Below, in pieces: positions 25,431-32,750 of a DNA stretch of 32,750 nucleotides. Both the position numbers and the translations under genes were made by a program. Positions within the stretch are counted from its first letter, which is position 1. The number at the start of each line of letters is the position of its first letter. This stretch comes from Clostridia bacterium (GTDB lineage: Bacteria > Bacillota > Clostridia > Christensenellales > CAG-917): NCBI GenBank assembly GCA_017553325.1, contig JAFZMH010000007.1, positions 1 to 32,750 of the forward strand. The letters run 5' to 3'. Below the pieces are notes generated by a model. It saw nothing but the letters and a program-made list of their open reading frames with translations. It was not told the DNA's origin and searched no databases.

Positions 25431-26591
25431 CTATTTTACAGGTTTTGCCTGTTCTTCCTGTTTGCGCTTTTCAAGTTCTTTAAGATACAAATCTTCGTCG
25501 AACGGAATGGAAACTTCCTTGCCGGTCCAGCCTGCTAAATGTATCGCGTTTGAAAACGTAAGTCCGATTATTCCTTGCTCGCCGGGGGCGATAAACTTGT
25601 CAGTCTTGCCAAGGAGATAGTCGGTGTAGTTTTTGATTATTCCTGCGTGTTGCGGAGGATACTTTTTGAAGTGTGTATAGTGTCCCCATCCGCGATAGGT
25701 GTATTTCTTCGTCTTTGGCGCGCCCATAAAGACCTTGTTGTGCGCGGAGAAAGCAGGCTCCATTTCCTCGTTTTCGGTGAACACGAGTTTTCCGCCTTCG
25801 ATGACTATCTTTCCGCCCTCGCCGGTGATTTCAAGTCTGTTCGTACCGGGTGCATCGTGCGTGGACGTGATAAACACGCCCGTCGCTCCGTTTTCAAACT
25901 TGCAATAGGCCGTCACGTCGTTTTCGACGCTGATGTCTCTGCCCACCGTCGACGAGGTTGCCGTCACGCTCACGGGAAGCCCCGCAAGCCAAGTGAACAA
26001 ATCGAGTTGGTGAGGACATTGATTGAGCAAGACTCCTCCGCCCTCGCCCCACCAAGTGCCGCGCCAGCCGCCTTGGTCGTAGTAAGCCTTCGGACGATAC
26101 CAGTTGGTGATTATCCACACGATTCTCGTGAGTTTGCCGAGCCTTCCGCTGTCGATTAGTTCCTTTGCCTTAACGTACAGCGGGTTCGTGCGCTGGTTGA
26201 ACATCATACCAAACAGGAGTTCGGGGTGCTTTTTGGCTTCCTCGTTCATCTCCTTGACCTGCTTCGTATACACGCCCGCGGGTTTGTCGCAGAGCACGTT
26301 GAGCCCCGCCTTCAAAGCGTCTATGACGATTTGCGGATGAAAATAATGCGGAGTTTCCACCATGACGACGTCGATGAGCCCGGACGCAAACATATCGTGA
26401 TAATTGTCAAAAACTTTGACGCCCTTCAAATGCTCTTCCGCATACTTTCTTCTGTCTTCCGCAATATCGCAGACCGCCGTCAGTTTCGCGCCCTTCAAAA
26501 TTCCCATATTGTGGAGAAAAATGTTGGTGTAAAACGTGCCTTGTTTACCTATGCCGACGATGCCGTATCTGATTTCTTTTTTGTCCGCCAT
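25431..26591 (-). CDS. Gfo/Idh/MocA family oxidoreductase
   Basis: The 386-residue NAD(P)-dependent sugar dehydrogenase-like protein has an N-terminal Rossmann domain with GIVGIGKQG (10-18) and the CDKP motif (101-104), which positions the catalytic lysine K103. The C-terminal domain has GEGGGVLLNQCPHQLDLF with H194 and D197 in the active-site position. The start at 26591 has GGAGG 6 bp before it. It lies 1 bp after the TIM-barrel isomerase gene. Such pairs often oxidise and isomerise inositols or unusual sugars; the substrate here is unknown, though the operon suggests a uronate or its derivative. Confidence 0.9.
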   Translation of the reverse strand: MADKKEIRYGIVGIGKQGTFYTNIFLHNMGILKGAKLTAVCDIAEDRRKYAEEHLKGVKVFDNYHDMFASGLIDVVMVETPHYFHPQIVIDALKAGLNVLCDKPAGVYTKQVKEMNEEAKKHPELLFGMMFNQRTNPLYVKAKELIDSGRLGKLTRIVWIITNWYRPKAYYDQGGWRGTWWGEGGGVLLNQCPHQLDLFTWLAGLPVSVTATSSTVGRDISVENDVTAYCKFENGATGVFITSTHDAPGTNRLEITGEGGKIVIEGGKLVFTENEEMEPAFSAHNKVFMGAPKTKKYTYRGWGHYTHFKKYPPQHAGIIKNYTDYLLGKTDKFIAPGEQGIIGLTFSNAIHLAGWTGKEVSIPFDEDLYLKELEKRKQEEQAKPVK

Positions 26592-26592
26592 A

Positions 26593-27510
26593 TTACGCCT
26601 CCGCAAGAAGTTTTTTGAGGTTTTCGTACTGCCACAAGAAAACTTGTTTTCTTGAAGCGCACTTGAAGAAGCCTCTGTGCATCTTTCTGTCTATGAGTCT
26701 GAACGCCCTATAATAATCTTTTTTTGCAAGCGCGACGAATGGGACGAAATATACGAGCGGTTTCAAAACGGCGTACTTCCAAGTGTGCGGTTCGAGCGTC
26801 ATAAAGCCCTCGTATCCGCGCGCTTTGAGTTGACCGATTATATAGTCGTAGCGTCCTTCGCCCGTGCCGACGGGGACTTCCACCTTGTAGACGGAGCAGT
26901 CTTTGATGTGGTAGTAGACGACGAGGTCTTTGAGCATATCGAACGCCTCCTGCGGGTTAACGTCACATTGTACGTAGTTGCTTGCGTCAAAGCAGAGGAC
27001 GAAATCTTCGTCGTTTATCTCGTTGTAGATTGCAAGCACTCGCTCGGGCACGTCGCCGTAGATGAGTTTTTCGTTTTCGTGCAATAGTTTCACACCGCTC
27101 CCCTTGACTATCGGCAACAATTCTTTGAGCCTTGCGACCACCTTTTCGTGACAGTCCGCGGGTTTTTTGTCGCCGTAATAGAAGGAGAACATACGAATAT
27201 ACTTGCACTCCATAAGCTGCGCGATCTTGACGAGTTCTGCAAGTTGTTTCTTTTGCTTTTCAAAACCTTCCTCGTCGTCGATGCCGACTTTGCCGATAGG
27301 AGAACCTATGGACGAAAACTTTATGCCCTCTTTTTTAAGCACGGGATAGATGTCGCGCTCAAACTCATCAAACGTGAATTCCGCGACGTTTTTGCCGTTG
27401 ATTGTCCTCGGGCACATATAAGTCTCGCCGAGTTCGTGCATAAGTGCGATTTGAGCGTTCAAATCTCCGCTCACTTCGTCATAAAAACCTGAAATTGTGA
27501 TTTTTCCCAT
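26593..27510 (-). CDS. Sugar phosphate isomerase/epimerase-like TIM barrel protein
   Basis: The 305-residue protein of the xylose isomerase-like (AP endonuclease 2) fold has candidate metal ligands E145 (HENE), D175 (CFDASN), H201 (YYHIKD) and E240 (TLEPH), the usual Glu-Asp-His-Glu set. The tail from about 250 to 305 extends past the barrel and is rich in Lys, Phe and Tyr. The ribosome site AGAGGT is clear. It is the first gene after the 114-bp inverted repeat in the operon and is directly followed by the Gfo/Idh gene, suggesting a two-step conversion of one sugar. The substrate cannot be told from sequence. Confidence 0.85.
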   Translation of the reverse strand: MGKITISGFYDEVSGDLNAQIALMHELGETYMCPRTINGKNVAEFTFDEFERDIYPVLKKEGIKFSSIGSPIGKVGIDDEEGFEKQKKQLAELVKIAQLMECKYIRMFSFYYGDKKPADCHEKVVARLKELLPIVKGSGVKLLHENEKLIYGDVPERVLAIYNEINDEDFVLCFDASNYVQCDVNPQEAFDMLKDLVVYYHIKDCSVYKVEVPVGTGEGRYDYIIGQLKARGYEGFMTLEPHTWKYAVLKPLVYFVPFVALAKKDYYRAFRLIDRKMHRGFFKCASRKQVFLWQYENLKKLLAEA

Positions 27511-27548
27511 ATATTTTATACCTCTAATTTTTTTTCAATTCTATAAAC

Positions 27549-27662
27549 GATTGACTTGGATGAGATGCGCGACAGAGTGCTGCGGACGGCAAACCCAATG
27601 TACAAGAACGTACATGATTTGACGGACGCAGTGCTCTAACAATGCAGATCGCCAAGTCAGTC
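27549..27662. repeat. 114-bp imperfect inverted repeat within the uronate operon
   Basis: Terminal arms GATTGACTTGG (27549-27559) and CCAAGTCAGTC (27652-27662) match at 10 of 11 positions. Inside, AGAGTGCTGCGGACGGC pairs largely with its partner near 27620-27640, and ATGTAC-aagaac-GTACAT (27598-27615) forms the tip. The 155-bp gap is the only sizeable one in an otherwise overlapping operon. It may be a transcript-processing or attenuation hairpin, or a MITE-like element. Confidence 0.75.
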
Positions 27663-27665
27663 ATT

Positions 27666-28685
27666 TCAGCGCTGTACGCGTCCGCTACCGTTGCCGTTTG
27701 CAAGCGCGTTGACTTCGTCAACGGACACGAGGTTGTAGTCACCCTCAATTGAATGTTTCAAACAACTTGCAGCCACCGCAAACTCTATTGCGTCCTGCGC
27801 ATACGCGCCGTTTAGCATACTGTGGATGAGCCCTGCGCCGAAACTGTCTCCTCCGCCCACGCGGTCAACTATATGAATAGCGTATTTCTTGCTGAAAAAC
27901 GCGTTTCCGCCCGCATAGAGCATTCCCGACCAGTTGTTGTCGTTTGCGCTCAAGCTCTCGCGCAAGGTGATCGCAACGGCTTTAAAACCGAAGCGGAGCG
28001 AAAGTTGACGAGCAACGGATACGTAGCCTTCGCGGTTGAGTTGTCCGCTTTCGATATCCGTGTTTTCGGACTCAATGCCAAAGACGTCTTTTGCGTCCTC
28101 CTCGTTTGCTATGCAAACGTCGACGTACCTGCATATCTCGCTCATCGTCTTGTTTGCCTCTTCCTTCGACCAAAGTTTCTTGCGGAAATTGAGGTCGCAG
28201 GAGACGGTTATGCCCTTTTCCTTTGCGTTCTTTGCCGCTTCGAGCGTGATCTCGGCAAGTTCTTCCGAGAGCGCGGGCGTTATGCCTGTAAAGTGGAACC
28301 ACTCCACTCCCTCGAATATCGAGTCCCAGTCAAATTCGCTCGCCTTTGCCAATGCGATTGCCGAACCGGCTCTGTCGTATATGACTTTGCTCGGGCGTTG
28401 GCTTGCGCCCTTCTCGCAATAATAGACGCCGACTCTGTCTCCACCGCGTACGATAAACGACGTATCCACGCCGTATTTGCGGAGAGAATTGACCGCCGCT
28501 TGCCCTATCTCGTGTTTCGGGAGTTTGGATACGAACGCAACGTCGTCGCCGAAATTGGCAAGCGATACCGCGACGTTTGCTTCCGCGCCGCCGAAAGTCG
28601 CTTCGAGTTTGTCCGCTTGCGCAAAGCGCAAATAGTTTTCAGGTTGAAGCCTGAGCATGAGTTCTCCAAAGGTCACAACTCGCAT
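27666..28685 (-). CDS. kdgK: 2-keto-3-deoxygluconate kinase
   Basis: KdgK phosphorylates 2-keto-3-deoxygluconate to KDPG, the step before Eda. The 339-residue PfkB-family kinase has GGAEANVAVSLANFG (32-46), a sugar-binding N-terminal half, and DRVGGGDSFGAGL with catalytic base D280. Its tail GSGRVQR is typical of Firmicute KdgK proteins. It overlaps the 3' end of eda by 13 bp. No other sugar kinase lies in the operon. Confidence 0.93.
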   Translation of the reverse strand: MRVVTFGELMLRLQPENYLRFAQADKLEATFGGAEANVAVSLANFGDDVAFVSKLPKHEIGQAAVNSLRKYGVDTSFIVRGGDRVGVYYCEKGASQRPSKVIYDRAGSAIALAKASEFDWDSIFEGVEWFHFTGITPALSEELAEITLEAAKNAKEKGITVSCDLNFRKKLWSKEEANKTMSEICRYVDVCIANEEDAKDVFGIESENTDIESGQLNREGYVSVARQLSLRFGFKAVAITLRESLSANDNNWSGMLYAGGNAFFSKKYAIHIVDRVGGGDSFGAGLIHSMLNGAYAQDAIEFAVAASCLKHSIEGDYNLVSVDEVNALANGNGSGRVQR

Positions 28686-29248
28686 ATTCTCTTTATCTCC
28701 TTACAATTTGCGACAACGTCGCCTTTCATCATAAACGAACCGCCGACGGCATATACCTTGTCAAAATCAAGGAATTCTTTGAGGTTTGAAAGGTCCACGC
28801 CACCAGTCGGTATAAACTTGACCTGCGGGAACGGTGCGGACAACGCTTTGAGCGCTTTGAGTCCGCCGAATACTCCCGCGGGGAAAAACTTGATTATTGT
28901 GAGACCATACGACAAGGCGCGCATAATCTCCGTCGGCGTCACGCACCCTGGATAATAGGTCACGCCGTTTGCTATGCAAAACTCCGCGACTTCGTCGCTG
29001 AACCCGGGAGATACGATAAACTTTGCGCCCGCCTTCACCGCGCTCTCTGCCTGCTCCCTATTGATAACCGTGCCTGCGCCGATATTCATATCGGGAAACG
29101 CCTTGACGGCAATCTCTATTGCCTCTCTTGCGCAAGCCGTGCGGAAAGTAATCTCCGCGCAGTTTATTCCGCCCTCTCTCAAAGCGGAAAGGATTGAAAG
29201 CGTATCGTTTTTGTCGTTTAAAACGACAACGGGAATAACTTCTTTCAT
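28673..29248 (-). CDS. eda: KDPG aldolase (2-keto-3-deoxy-6-phosphogluconate aldolase)
   Basis: Eda splits KDPG into pyruvate and glyceraldehyde-3-phosphate. The 191-residue TIM barrel has AEITFRT with general acid/base E32, GAGTV, SPGF, PGCVTPTE and IIKFFPA with Schiff-base lysine K120. It lies 1 bp after the SDR gene. With KdgK it completes the lower hexuronate pathway. Confidence 0.94.
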   Translation of the reverse strand: MKEVIPVVVLNDKNDTLSILSALREGGINCAEITFRTACAREAIEIAVKAFPDMNIGAGTVINREQAESAVKAGAKFIVSPGFSDEVAEFCIANGVTYYPGCVTPTEIMRALSYGLTIIKFFPAGVFGGLKALKALSAPFPQVKFIPTGGVDLSNLKEFLDFDKVYAVGGSFMMKGDVVANCKEIKRICEL

Positions 29249-29249
29249 A

Positions 29250-30080
29250 TCACACCCCGCTGTATGCCGAGAAACCGCCGTCTACGGGAATGACCGTACC
29301 CGTCACGAACCCGCTGGCGCTATCGTCCGCCAGCCACAACAGACAGCCGATGAGGTCGCTGATTTCACCGAATTTTCTCATTGGCGTAGCGTTCAAAATC
29401 TTGCCCGTACGCGCGGTTGGAGTGCCGTCCTCGTTGAAGAGTAAGCCTCTGTTTTGATTTGTGACGAAAAACCCCGGGGCAATCGCGTTGCAACGAATAC
29501 GGCAAGGGGCAAAATGCACCGCAAGCCACTGGGTAAAGTTGGAGATACCCGCCTTTGCCGCACTGTACGCCGGAATTTTTGTGAGAGGTGAAAACGCGTT
29601 CATAGACGAGACGTTGATGATGTTTCCGCCCGTCTTGACCATGTCTTTTGCAAACACCTGCGTCACCAAAAACGCGGACGTGATGTTGAGGTCAAACACG
29701 AATTTGAGTCCGCTCTCTTCAAGCGCAAAGAAATCTTTTGCACCCTCGAGGTCGGGAGTCATATACTCGTTGTCCGTCGTGGCTCTCGAGTTGTTTCCTC
29801 CCGCGCCGTTTATCAAGAAATTGACCTTGCCGAGTTTTGCGTTTATCTCGTCCTTTGCTCTCTCGATGTCAGCCTTGTCAAGACAGTTGCACTTGACGGC
29901 TAAAGCGTTGTCGCCGATTTCGTCCGCGAACTTCTTTGCCGCGTCGTAGTTTATGTCGAGAAGCGCGACCTTTGCGCCGCACTCCGCGAGCGCACGTGCA
30001 AACTCCGAGCAGATAACTCCGCCCGCTCCCGTGATTGCAACGACTTTACCGCTCAAATCGACTCTGAATGGAACTTTCAT
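29250..30080 (-). CDS. uxuB: SDR family D-mannonate oxidoreductase (fructuronate reductase)
   Basis: The 276-residue short-chain dehydrogenase has a nucleotide motif TGAGGVICSEFA (17-28), NGAGG, catalytic Ser in NVSSMNAF and YSAAKAG (catalytic Tyr and Lys). The glycine pattern with Cys near the end resembles that of SDR mannonate oxidoreductases (B. subtilis YjmF type), which replace the long-chain UxuB of E. coli. Its place between uxuA and eda fits reduction of fructuronate to mannonate. It begins in an ATGA overlap with uxuA. Confidence 0.85.
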   Translation of the reverse strand: MKVPFRVDLSGKVVAITGAGGVICSEFARALAECGAKVALLDINYDAAKKFADEIGDNALAVKCNCLDKADIERAKDEINAKLGKVNFLINGAGGNNSRATTDNEYMTPDLEGAKDFFALEESGLKFVFDLNITSAFLVTQVFAKDMVKTGGNIINVSSMNAFSPLTKIPAYSAAKAGISNFTQWLAVHFAPCRIRCNAIAPGFFVTNQNRGLLFNEDGTPTARTGKILNATPMRKFGEISDLIGCLLWLADDSASGFVTGTVIPVDGGFSAYSGV

Positions 30081-31111
30081 TTCGTCTCCTTTTCAACCGC
30101 TTCGAACAGTCCCGTGAGATAGCACGCGCCCATCGCTCTGTCGTATAGACCGTATCCCGGCTTTGCGTCCTCACCCCACACGTTTCTGCCGTGGTCGGGG
30201 CGAACGTAGCCGTCAAATCCATTCTCAACAAGCGCTTTGACGATGCCGTACACGTCGACGTTTCCGCAAGCGGTTTGATGTCCGTTTTCAAAAAAATCTA
30301 TATCGCCGTCGTATTTCAGTTGACGGAGATGTGCAAAATAAATACGCTTTGCGTATTTGCCCGCCATCTTGGGCAGGTCGTTGAACCTTCCCGCACCCAA
30401 ACTTCCCGTGCAGAAGGTTATTCCGTTGTGTTTGTTCGGCACGGCGGAAAAGAGTTTGTCGTAGTCTTCTTCCTTGCAGATGATACGCGGCAGCCCGAAC
30501 ATATCCCACGGCGGGTCGTCCGGATGTATCGCCATATTGACGTCCGCCTCGTCGCAGGCAGGCATAATAGCGTTCAAAAAATACACGAGATTTTCAAACA
30601 GTTTTTCGTGCGTCATGCCTTCGTATTCTTTGAGGAGCGAATTGAGTTCGTCAGTCGAATAACTCTCGTCCCACCCCGGCAAATGCAGGTTCTTCGGGTC
30701 GAGTTTCAAAAGCGTTTCGTGCGAATACGCAAGCGAGGTCGCGCCGTCGTTGTGTTTGAAATAAAGGTCCGTTCTCAGCCAATCGAATACGGGCATAAAG
30801 TTGTAGCAAATGCACTTGACGCCAACTTTGCCGCAGTTCAAAATATTCTGCTTATACGCTTCGATATACTTGTCTCTCGTCGGCTTGCCGAGTTTGACGT
30901 CCTCGTGCACGGGCACGGACTCTATGACTTCCATCTCAAGTCCCGCGTCGTTTGCGAGTTTTTTCAAGCGTTCGAGTTTTTCAAGTTCCCACACTTCGCC
31001 GACGGGAGTATCGTAGACCGCGGTCACGACGCCCGTCATACCTTGAATTTGCTTGACGTAGTCGAGAGGAATACAGTCCTTTTCGCCGTACCACCTAAAA
31101 GTCATTTTCAT
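30077..31111 (-). CDS. uxuA: Mannonate dehydratase
   Basis: UxuA dehydrates D-mannonate to 2-keto-3-deoxygluconate. The 344-residue TIM barrel begins MKMTFRWYGEKD and has AIHPDDPP (195-201), FCTGSLGAG with C234, AHLRQ (H261) and YVRPDHGR (D306, H307), the metal-binding residues of the family. I chose ATG 31111, which forms an ATGA overlap with the uxaC stop, with GGAG 10 bp upstream. The frame continues 85 codons into uxaC but without support as a start. Confidence 0.95.
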   Translation of the reverse strand: MKMTFRWYGEKDCIPLDYVKQIQGMTGVVTAVYDTPVGEVWELEKLERLKKLANDAGLEMEVIESVPVHEDVKLGKPTRDKYIEAYKQNILNCGKVGVKCICYNFMPVFDWLRTDLYFKHNDGATSLAYSHETLLKLDPKNLHLPGWDESYSTDELNSLLKEYEGMTHEKLFENLVYFLNAIMPACDEADVNMAIHPDDPPWDMFGLPRIICKEEDYDKLFSAVPNKHNGITFCTGSLGAGRFNDLPKMAGKYAKRIYFAHLRQLKYDGDIDFFENGHQTACGNVDVYGIVKALVENGFDGYVRPDHGRNVWGEDAKPGYGLYDRAMGACYLTGLFEAVEKETK

Positions 31112-32301
31112 AAGCCGAGCACTCCTTTCACGTTGTTGTATGCAAGGTCTTTCGCAAGCGAAATCGCAGATTTTTCGTCGTATTCGCCGTTGTCGACCTT
31201 TTCCGCGATAAACGAAGCGAGTATTCTGCGGTAGAAATCGAAACGAACGTAGGAACTGAACGAACGGCTGTCCGTAAGCATCCCGAGATTCGTGCCGAGT
31301 ACTGCGTACTCGCTGACGGTTTCGAGCTGTCTTCTTATACCCGAAACCGTATCGTTGAACCACCACGCCGCGCCTACGAGCACGTTTTCAAACGCACCTG
31401 AAATCGTGGCGAGCGGACGCAGATATGCGTCGTTCAAAGGATAGACGACTATCTTTGGCAGTCCGCCGAGTTTTTTGTTCATCTTGTCGAGGAGTTTTGC
31501 GAGTTTGTCCGTTGAAATCGCGTCTCTGAACACGTCGAAGCCCGCGTCTTTTCCGATAGTTTCAAACGCTCGCGAATTCACGTTTCTGAAAGTGCCGAAA
31601 TGCAGTTGCAAGAGTATTCCCTTCTCATAGCACTTTTCGATGAGCCATTCGAGGTTTTCCGTGTTCTCAAAGTCGTCGAAGCCGTGGTCGGCAATTTTGC
31701 ATCCGCGAGAGATGAAAAAGTCAAGTCTCTCTGCAAGCGCTTTTTTGCTGACTTTCTTTGCAAAACACGCGTCCTGACGGAAAGTGGGGCGAACTTTTAC
31801 GCCGTTTATTTCCCCGTGATTTTCGAGAGTGGAAAACGGGTCGTCCGTCGTTGCGATATATTCGACCTTAAATTTTGCGAGCAAATCTTTGACGCCGAGG
31901 TTTTTGAGAGTGGCGTTCGCCCTCTCCCACACGCTCTCCGCGGTGTCGGAATTGAGCGATTCGTGAATACCGAAAATCTCCGCAAGTTCCATGTGCGTCC
32001 AGTAGTAAAGCGGGTTGCCGATGAGTTTTGGCATAATTTCCGCATACTTCAAAAACTTTTCTCTGAAAGTTTTTCCGCCCGTGATATACTCCTCGTCCAC
32101 TCCGCAAAGTCTCATCGCACGCCATTTATAGTGGTCTGAGGCAAGCCAAAGTTCTCCGACGTTTTCAAAATGCTTGTCGTTCTTTATTTCAAGCTCGTTC
32201 AAATGGCAATGATAGTCGATAATCGGCAAATCTTTTATCGCTGCATATATACTCTTTGCAGTCTCGCCGTTTAGCAAAAGTTTTTCGTCAAAAAAAGCCA
32301 T
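31108..32301 (-). CDS. uxaC: Glucuronate (uronate) isomerase, compact form
   Basis: UxaC converts glucuronate to fructuronate and galacturonate to tagaturonate. This 397-residue copy has YHCHL (30-34, metal ligands H31 and H33), DHYKWRAMR, TTDDP, RPTFR, DHGFDD (205-210), LQLHFGTFRN, WWFND and LTDSRSF. Family members are usually about 465-470 residues; the shortfall falls in the middle, between RPTFR (171-175) and LQLHFG (231-236), where the usual helical insert is missing. All recognisable active-site motifs remain, so it is a compact form, not a broken gene. It is the first gene of the operon, with its own promoter. Confidence 0.93.
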   Translation of the reverse strand: MAFFDEKLLLNGETAKSIYAAIKDLPIIDYHCHLNELEIKNDKHFENVGELWLASDHYKWRAMRLCGVDEEYITGGKTFREKFLKYAEIMPKLIGNPLYYWTHMELAEIFGIHESLNSDTAESVWERANATLKNLGVKDLLAKFKVEYIATTDDPFSTLENHGEINGVKVRPTFRQDACFAKKVSKKALAERLDFFISRGCKIADHGFDDFENTENLEWLIEKCYEKGILLQLHFGTFRNVNSRAFETIGKDAGFDVFRDAISTDKLAKLLDKMNKKLGGLPKIVVYPLNDAYLRPLATISGAFENVLVGAAWWFNDTVSGIRRQLETVSEYAVLGTNLGMLTDSRSFSSYVRFDFYRRILASFIAEKVDNGEYDEKSAISLAKDLAYNNVKGVLGL

Positions 32302-32330
32302 AGCAGTGAAGTCCTTTTTATGCTTTTTTT

Positions 32331-32359
32331 ATTGTAGCACAATAAAATCGCGTAGTAAA
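32331..32359 (-). promoter_or_regulatory. Promoter of the uronate operon
   Basis: On the minus strand TTTACT (32359-32354), a 17-bp spacer and TACAAT (32336-32331). The weak -35 fits a regulated promoter. An AAAGGA ribosome site precedes the uxaC ATG. Confidence 0.6.
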
Positions 32360-32383
32360 CCCCAAAGAATACAAAATTTTTAA

Positions 32384-32401
32384 ACAAATCGTTCGATTTG
32401 T
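32384..32401. promoter_or_regulatory. 18-bp palindrome upstream of the uxaC promoter, candidate operator
   Basis: ACAAATCGTTCGATTTGT has perfect 8-bp arms with a 2-bp centre, 25 bp upstream of the -35 box. The position would suit an activator or a looping repressor of the LacI or GntR type; no regulator gene lies in the window. Confidence 0.5.
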
Positions 32402-32406
32402 AGGGT

Positions 32407-32444
32407 AAAAAGAAAAATCTCAATAGTTAACTATCGAGATTTTT
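32407..32444 (-). terminator. Terminator after the right-edge oxidoreductase gene
   Basis: A 16-bp stem (AAAAATCTC-ATAGTT with AACTAT-GAGATTTTT, one mismatch) is followed by TTTTTCTTTTT on the minus strand. It separates the partial Gfo/Idh gene from the uxaC promoter. Confidence 0.85.
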
Positions 32445-32467
32445 AACTGTAAATTCTATTAACTGAA

Positions 32468-32750
32468 TTATCTGACGTCGACGACTTTGCCTTCGCTGAT
32501 GTAGGTTGCAATGACTTGTCTTACGGCTTTCGCACCCTCTTTACCGTCTATCTGGAACCTCTCGCCACGCGCAACCGAATCGTAAAAGTCCTTGATGAGT
32601 TTTGCGTGTCCACCGCCGTAAGAGAGTTTGCCGTACCACTTGTTTTCACTCTCCAAATCAACGGGGGTTCCATTGATTTTCACGCTGTCGGGAGTGACGA
32701 CAATCGTCTCGTTTTTTGTCAAAAACCGTAATTCTATCGGCATATCTTTG
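32468..32750 (-). CDS. Gfo/Idh/MocA family oxidoreductase, C-terminal part only
   Basis: The open frame runs off the right edge of the window, so only about 93 C-terminal residues are seen. The segment YGGGHAKLIKDFYDSVARGERFQIDGKEGAKAV is the usual end of Gfo/Idh/MocA proteins, with the HxxLIxDFYDSV helix. No Rossmann domain is visible because it lies outside. It sits upstream of the uronate operon behind its own terminator, so it belongs to a separate transcript; the substrate is unknown. Confidence 0.8.
   Translation of the reverse strand, partial: KDMPIELRFLTKNETIVVTPDSVKINGTPVDLESENKWYGKLSYGGGHAKLIKDFYDSVARGERFQIDGKEGAKAVRQVIATYISEGKVVDVR

Noticed and set aside
27822..28955. 377-residue plus-strand frame
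   Set aside because: It is antisense to kdgK and eda, both of which have full family motifs; no start signal.
30191..31234. 347-residue plus-strand frame
   Set aside because: It is antisense to uxuA and the end of uxaC; composition and position mark it as a shadow.

Overview
The window reads as a chromosomal segment of an uncultured low-to-mid GC Firmicute, most likely a member of the Clostridia. The grounds are conserved gene order, strong ribosome binding sites (AGGAGG type), the standard genetic code with TGA as a stop, and a SpoVM-like 28-residue peptide beside rpmB. I can place it to class only. Almost all genes lie on the minus strand; the exceptions are rpmB, spoVM and one charged-repeat gene.

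Positions 1-20000 hold a housekeeping block whose order follows the Bacillus subtilis yicC-to-recG region. One minus-strand operon runs yicC, gmk, rpoZ, coaBC, priA, def, fmt, rsmB, rlmN, rsgA, rpe from a single strong promoter near 15490. It is followed by spoVM and rpmB (plus strand), then asp23, fakA and recG (minus). Several genes usual in this neighbourhood are absent: remA between yicC and gmk, the prpC-prkC phosphatase/kinase pair between rlmN and rsgA, and thiN beside rpe. Upstream lies a pcrA-ligA unit whose promoter suggests a leaderless pcrA mRNA. Beyond recG, at the left edge of the window, a consensus promoter drives what looks like a structured non-coding RNA cut by the window end.

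Positions 20000-24180 are more lineage-specific. They hold a plus-strand gene for an acidic, then Lys/Ala/Pro-rich protein ending in two DUF1508 (YegP-type) repeats; a two-gene unit for a membrane-anchored serine hydrolase and a four-helix membrane protein; and a tRNA-Ser(GGA) flanked by partial copies of its own two ends and by several hairpins.

Positions 24180-32750 carry a hexuronate catabolic operon on the minus strand: uxaC, uxuA, an SDR mannonate/fructuronate oxidoreductase (uxuB type), eda, kdgK, then a sugar isomerase-like TIM barrel, a Gfo/Idh/MocA oxidoreductase and a type B carboxylesterase. Together the first five convert glucuronate to fructuronate, mannonate, KDG and KDPG, and finally pyruvate plus glyceraldehyde-3-phosphate. 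The last three may feed substituted or unusual uronates or sugars into the pathway. A 114-bp imperfect inverted repeat splits the operon after kdgK, and an 18-bp palindrome sits upstream of the uxaC promoter. The right edge carries the 3' end of a second Gfo/Idh/MocA gene. I saw no insertion sequence, prophage gene or CRISPR array.
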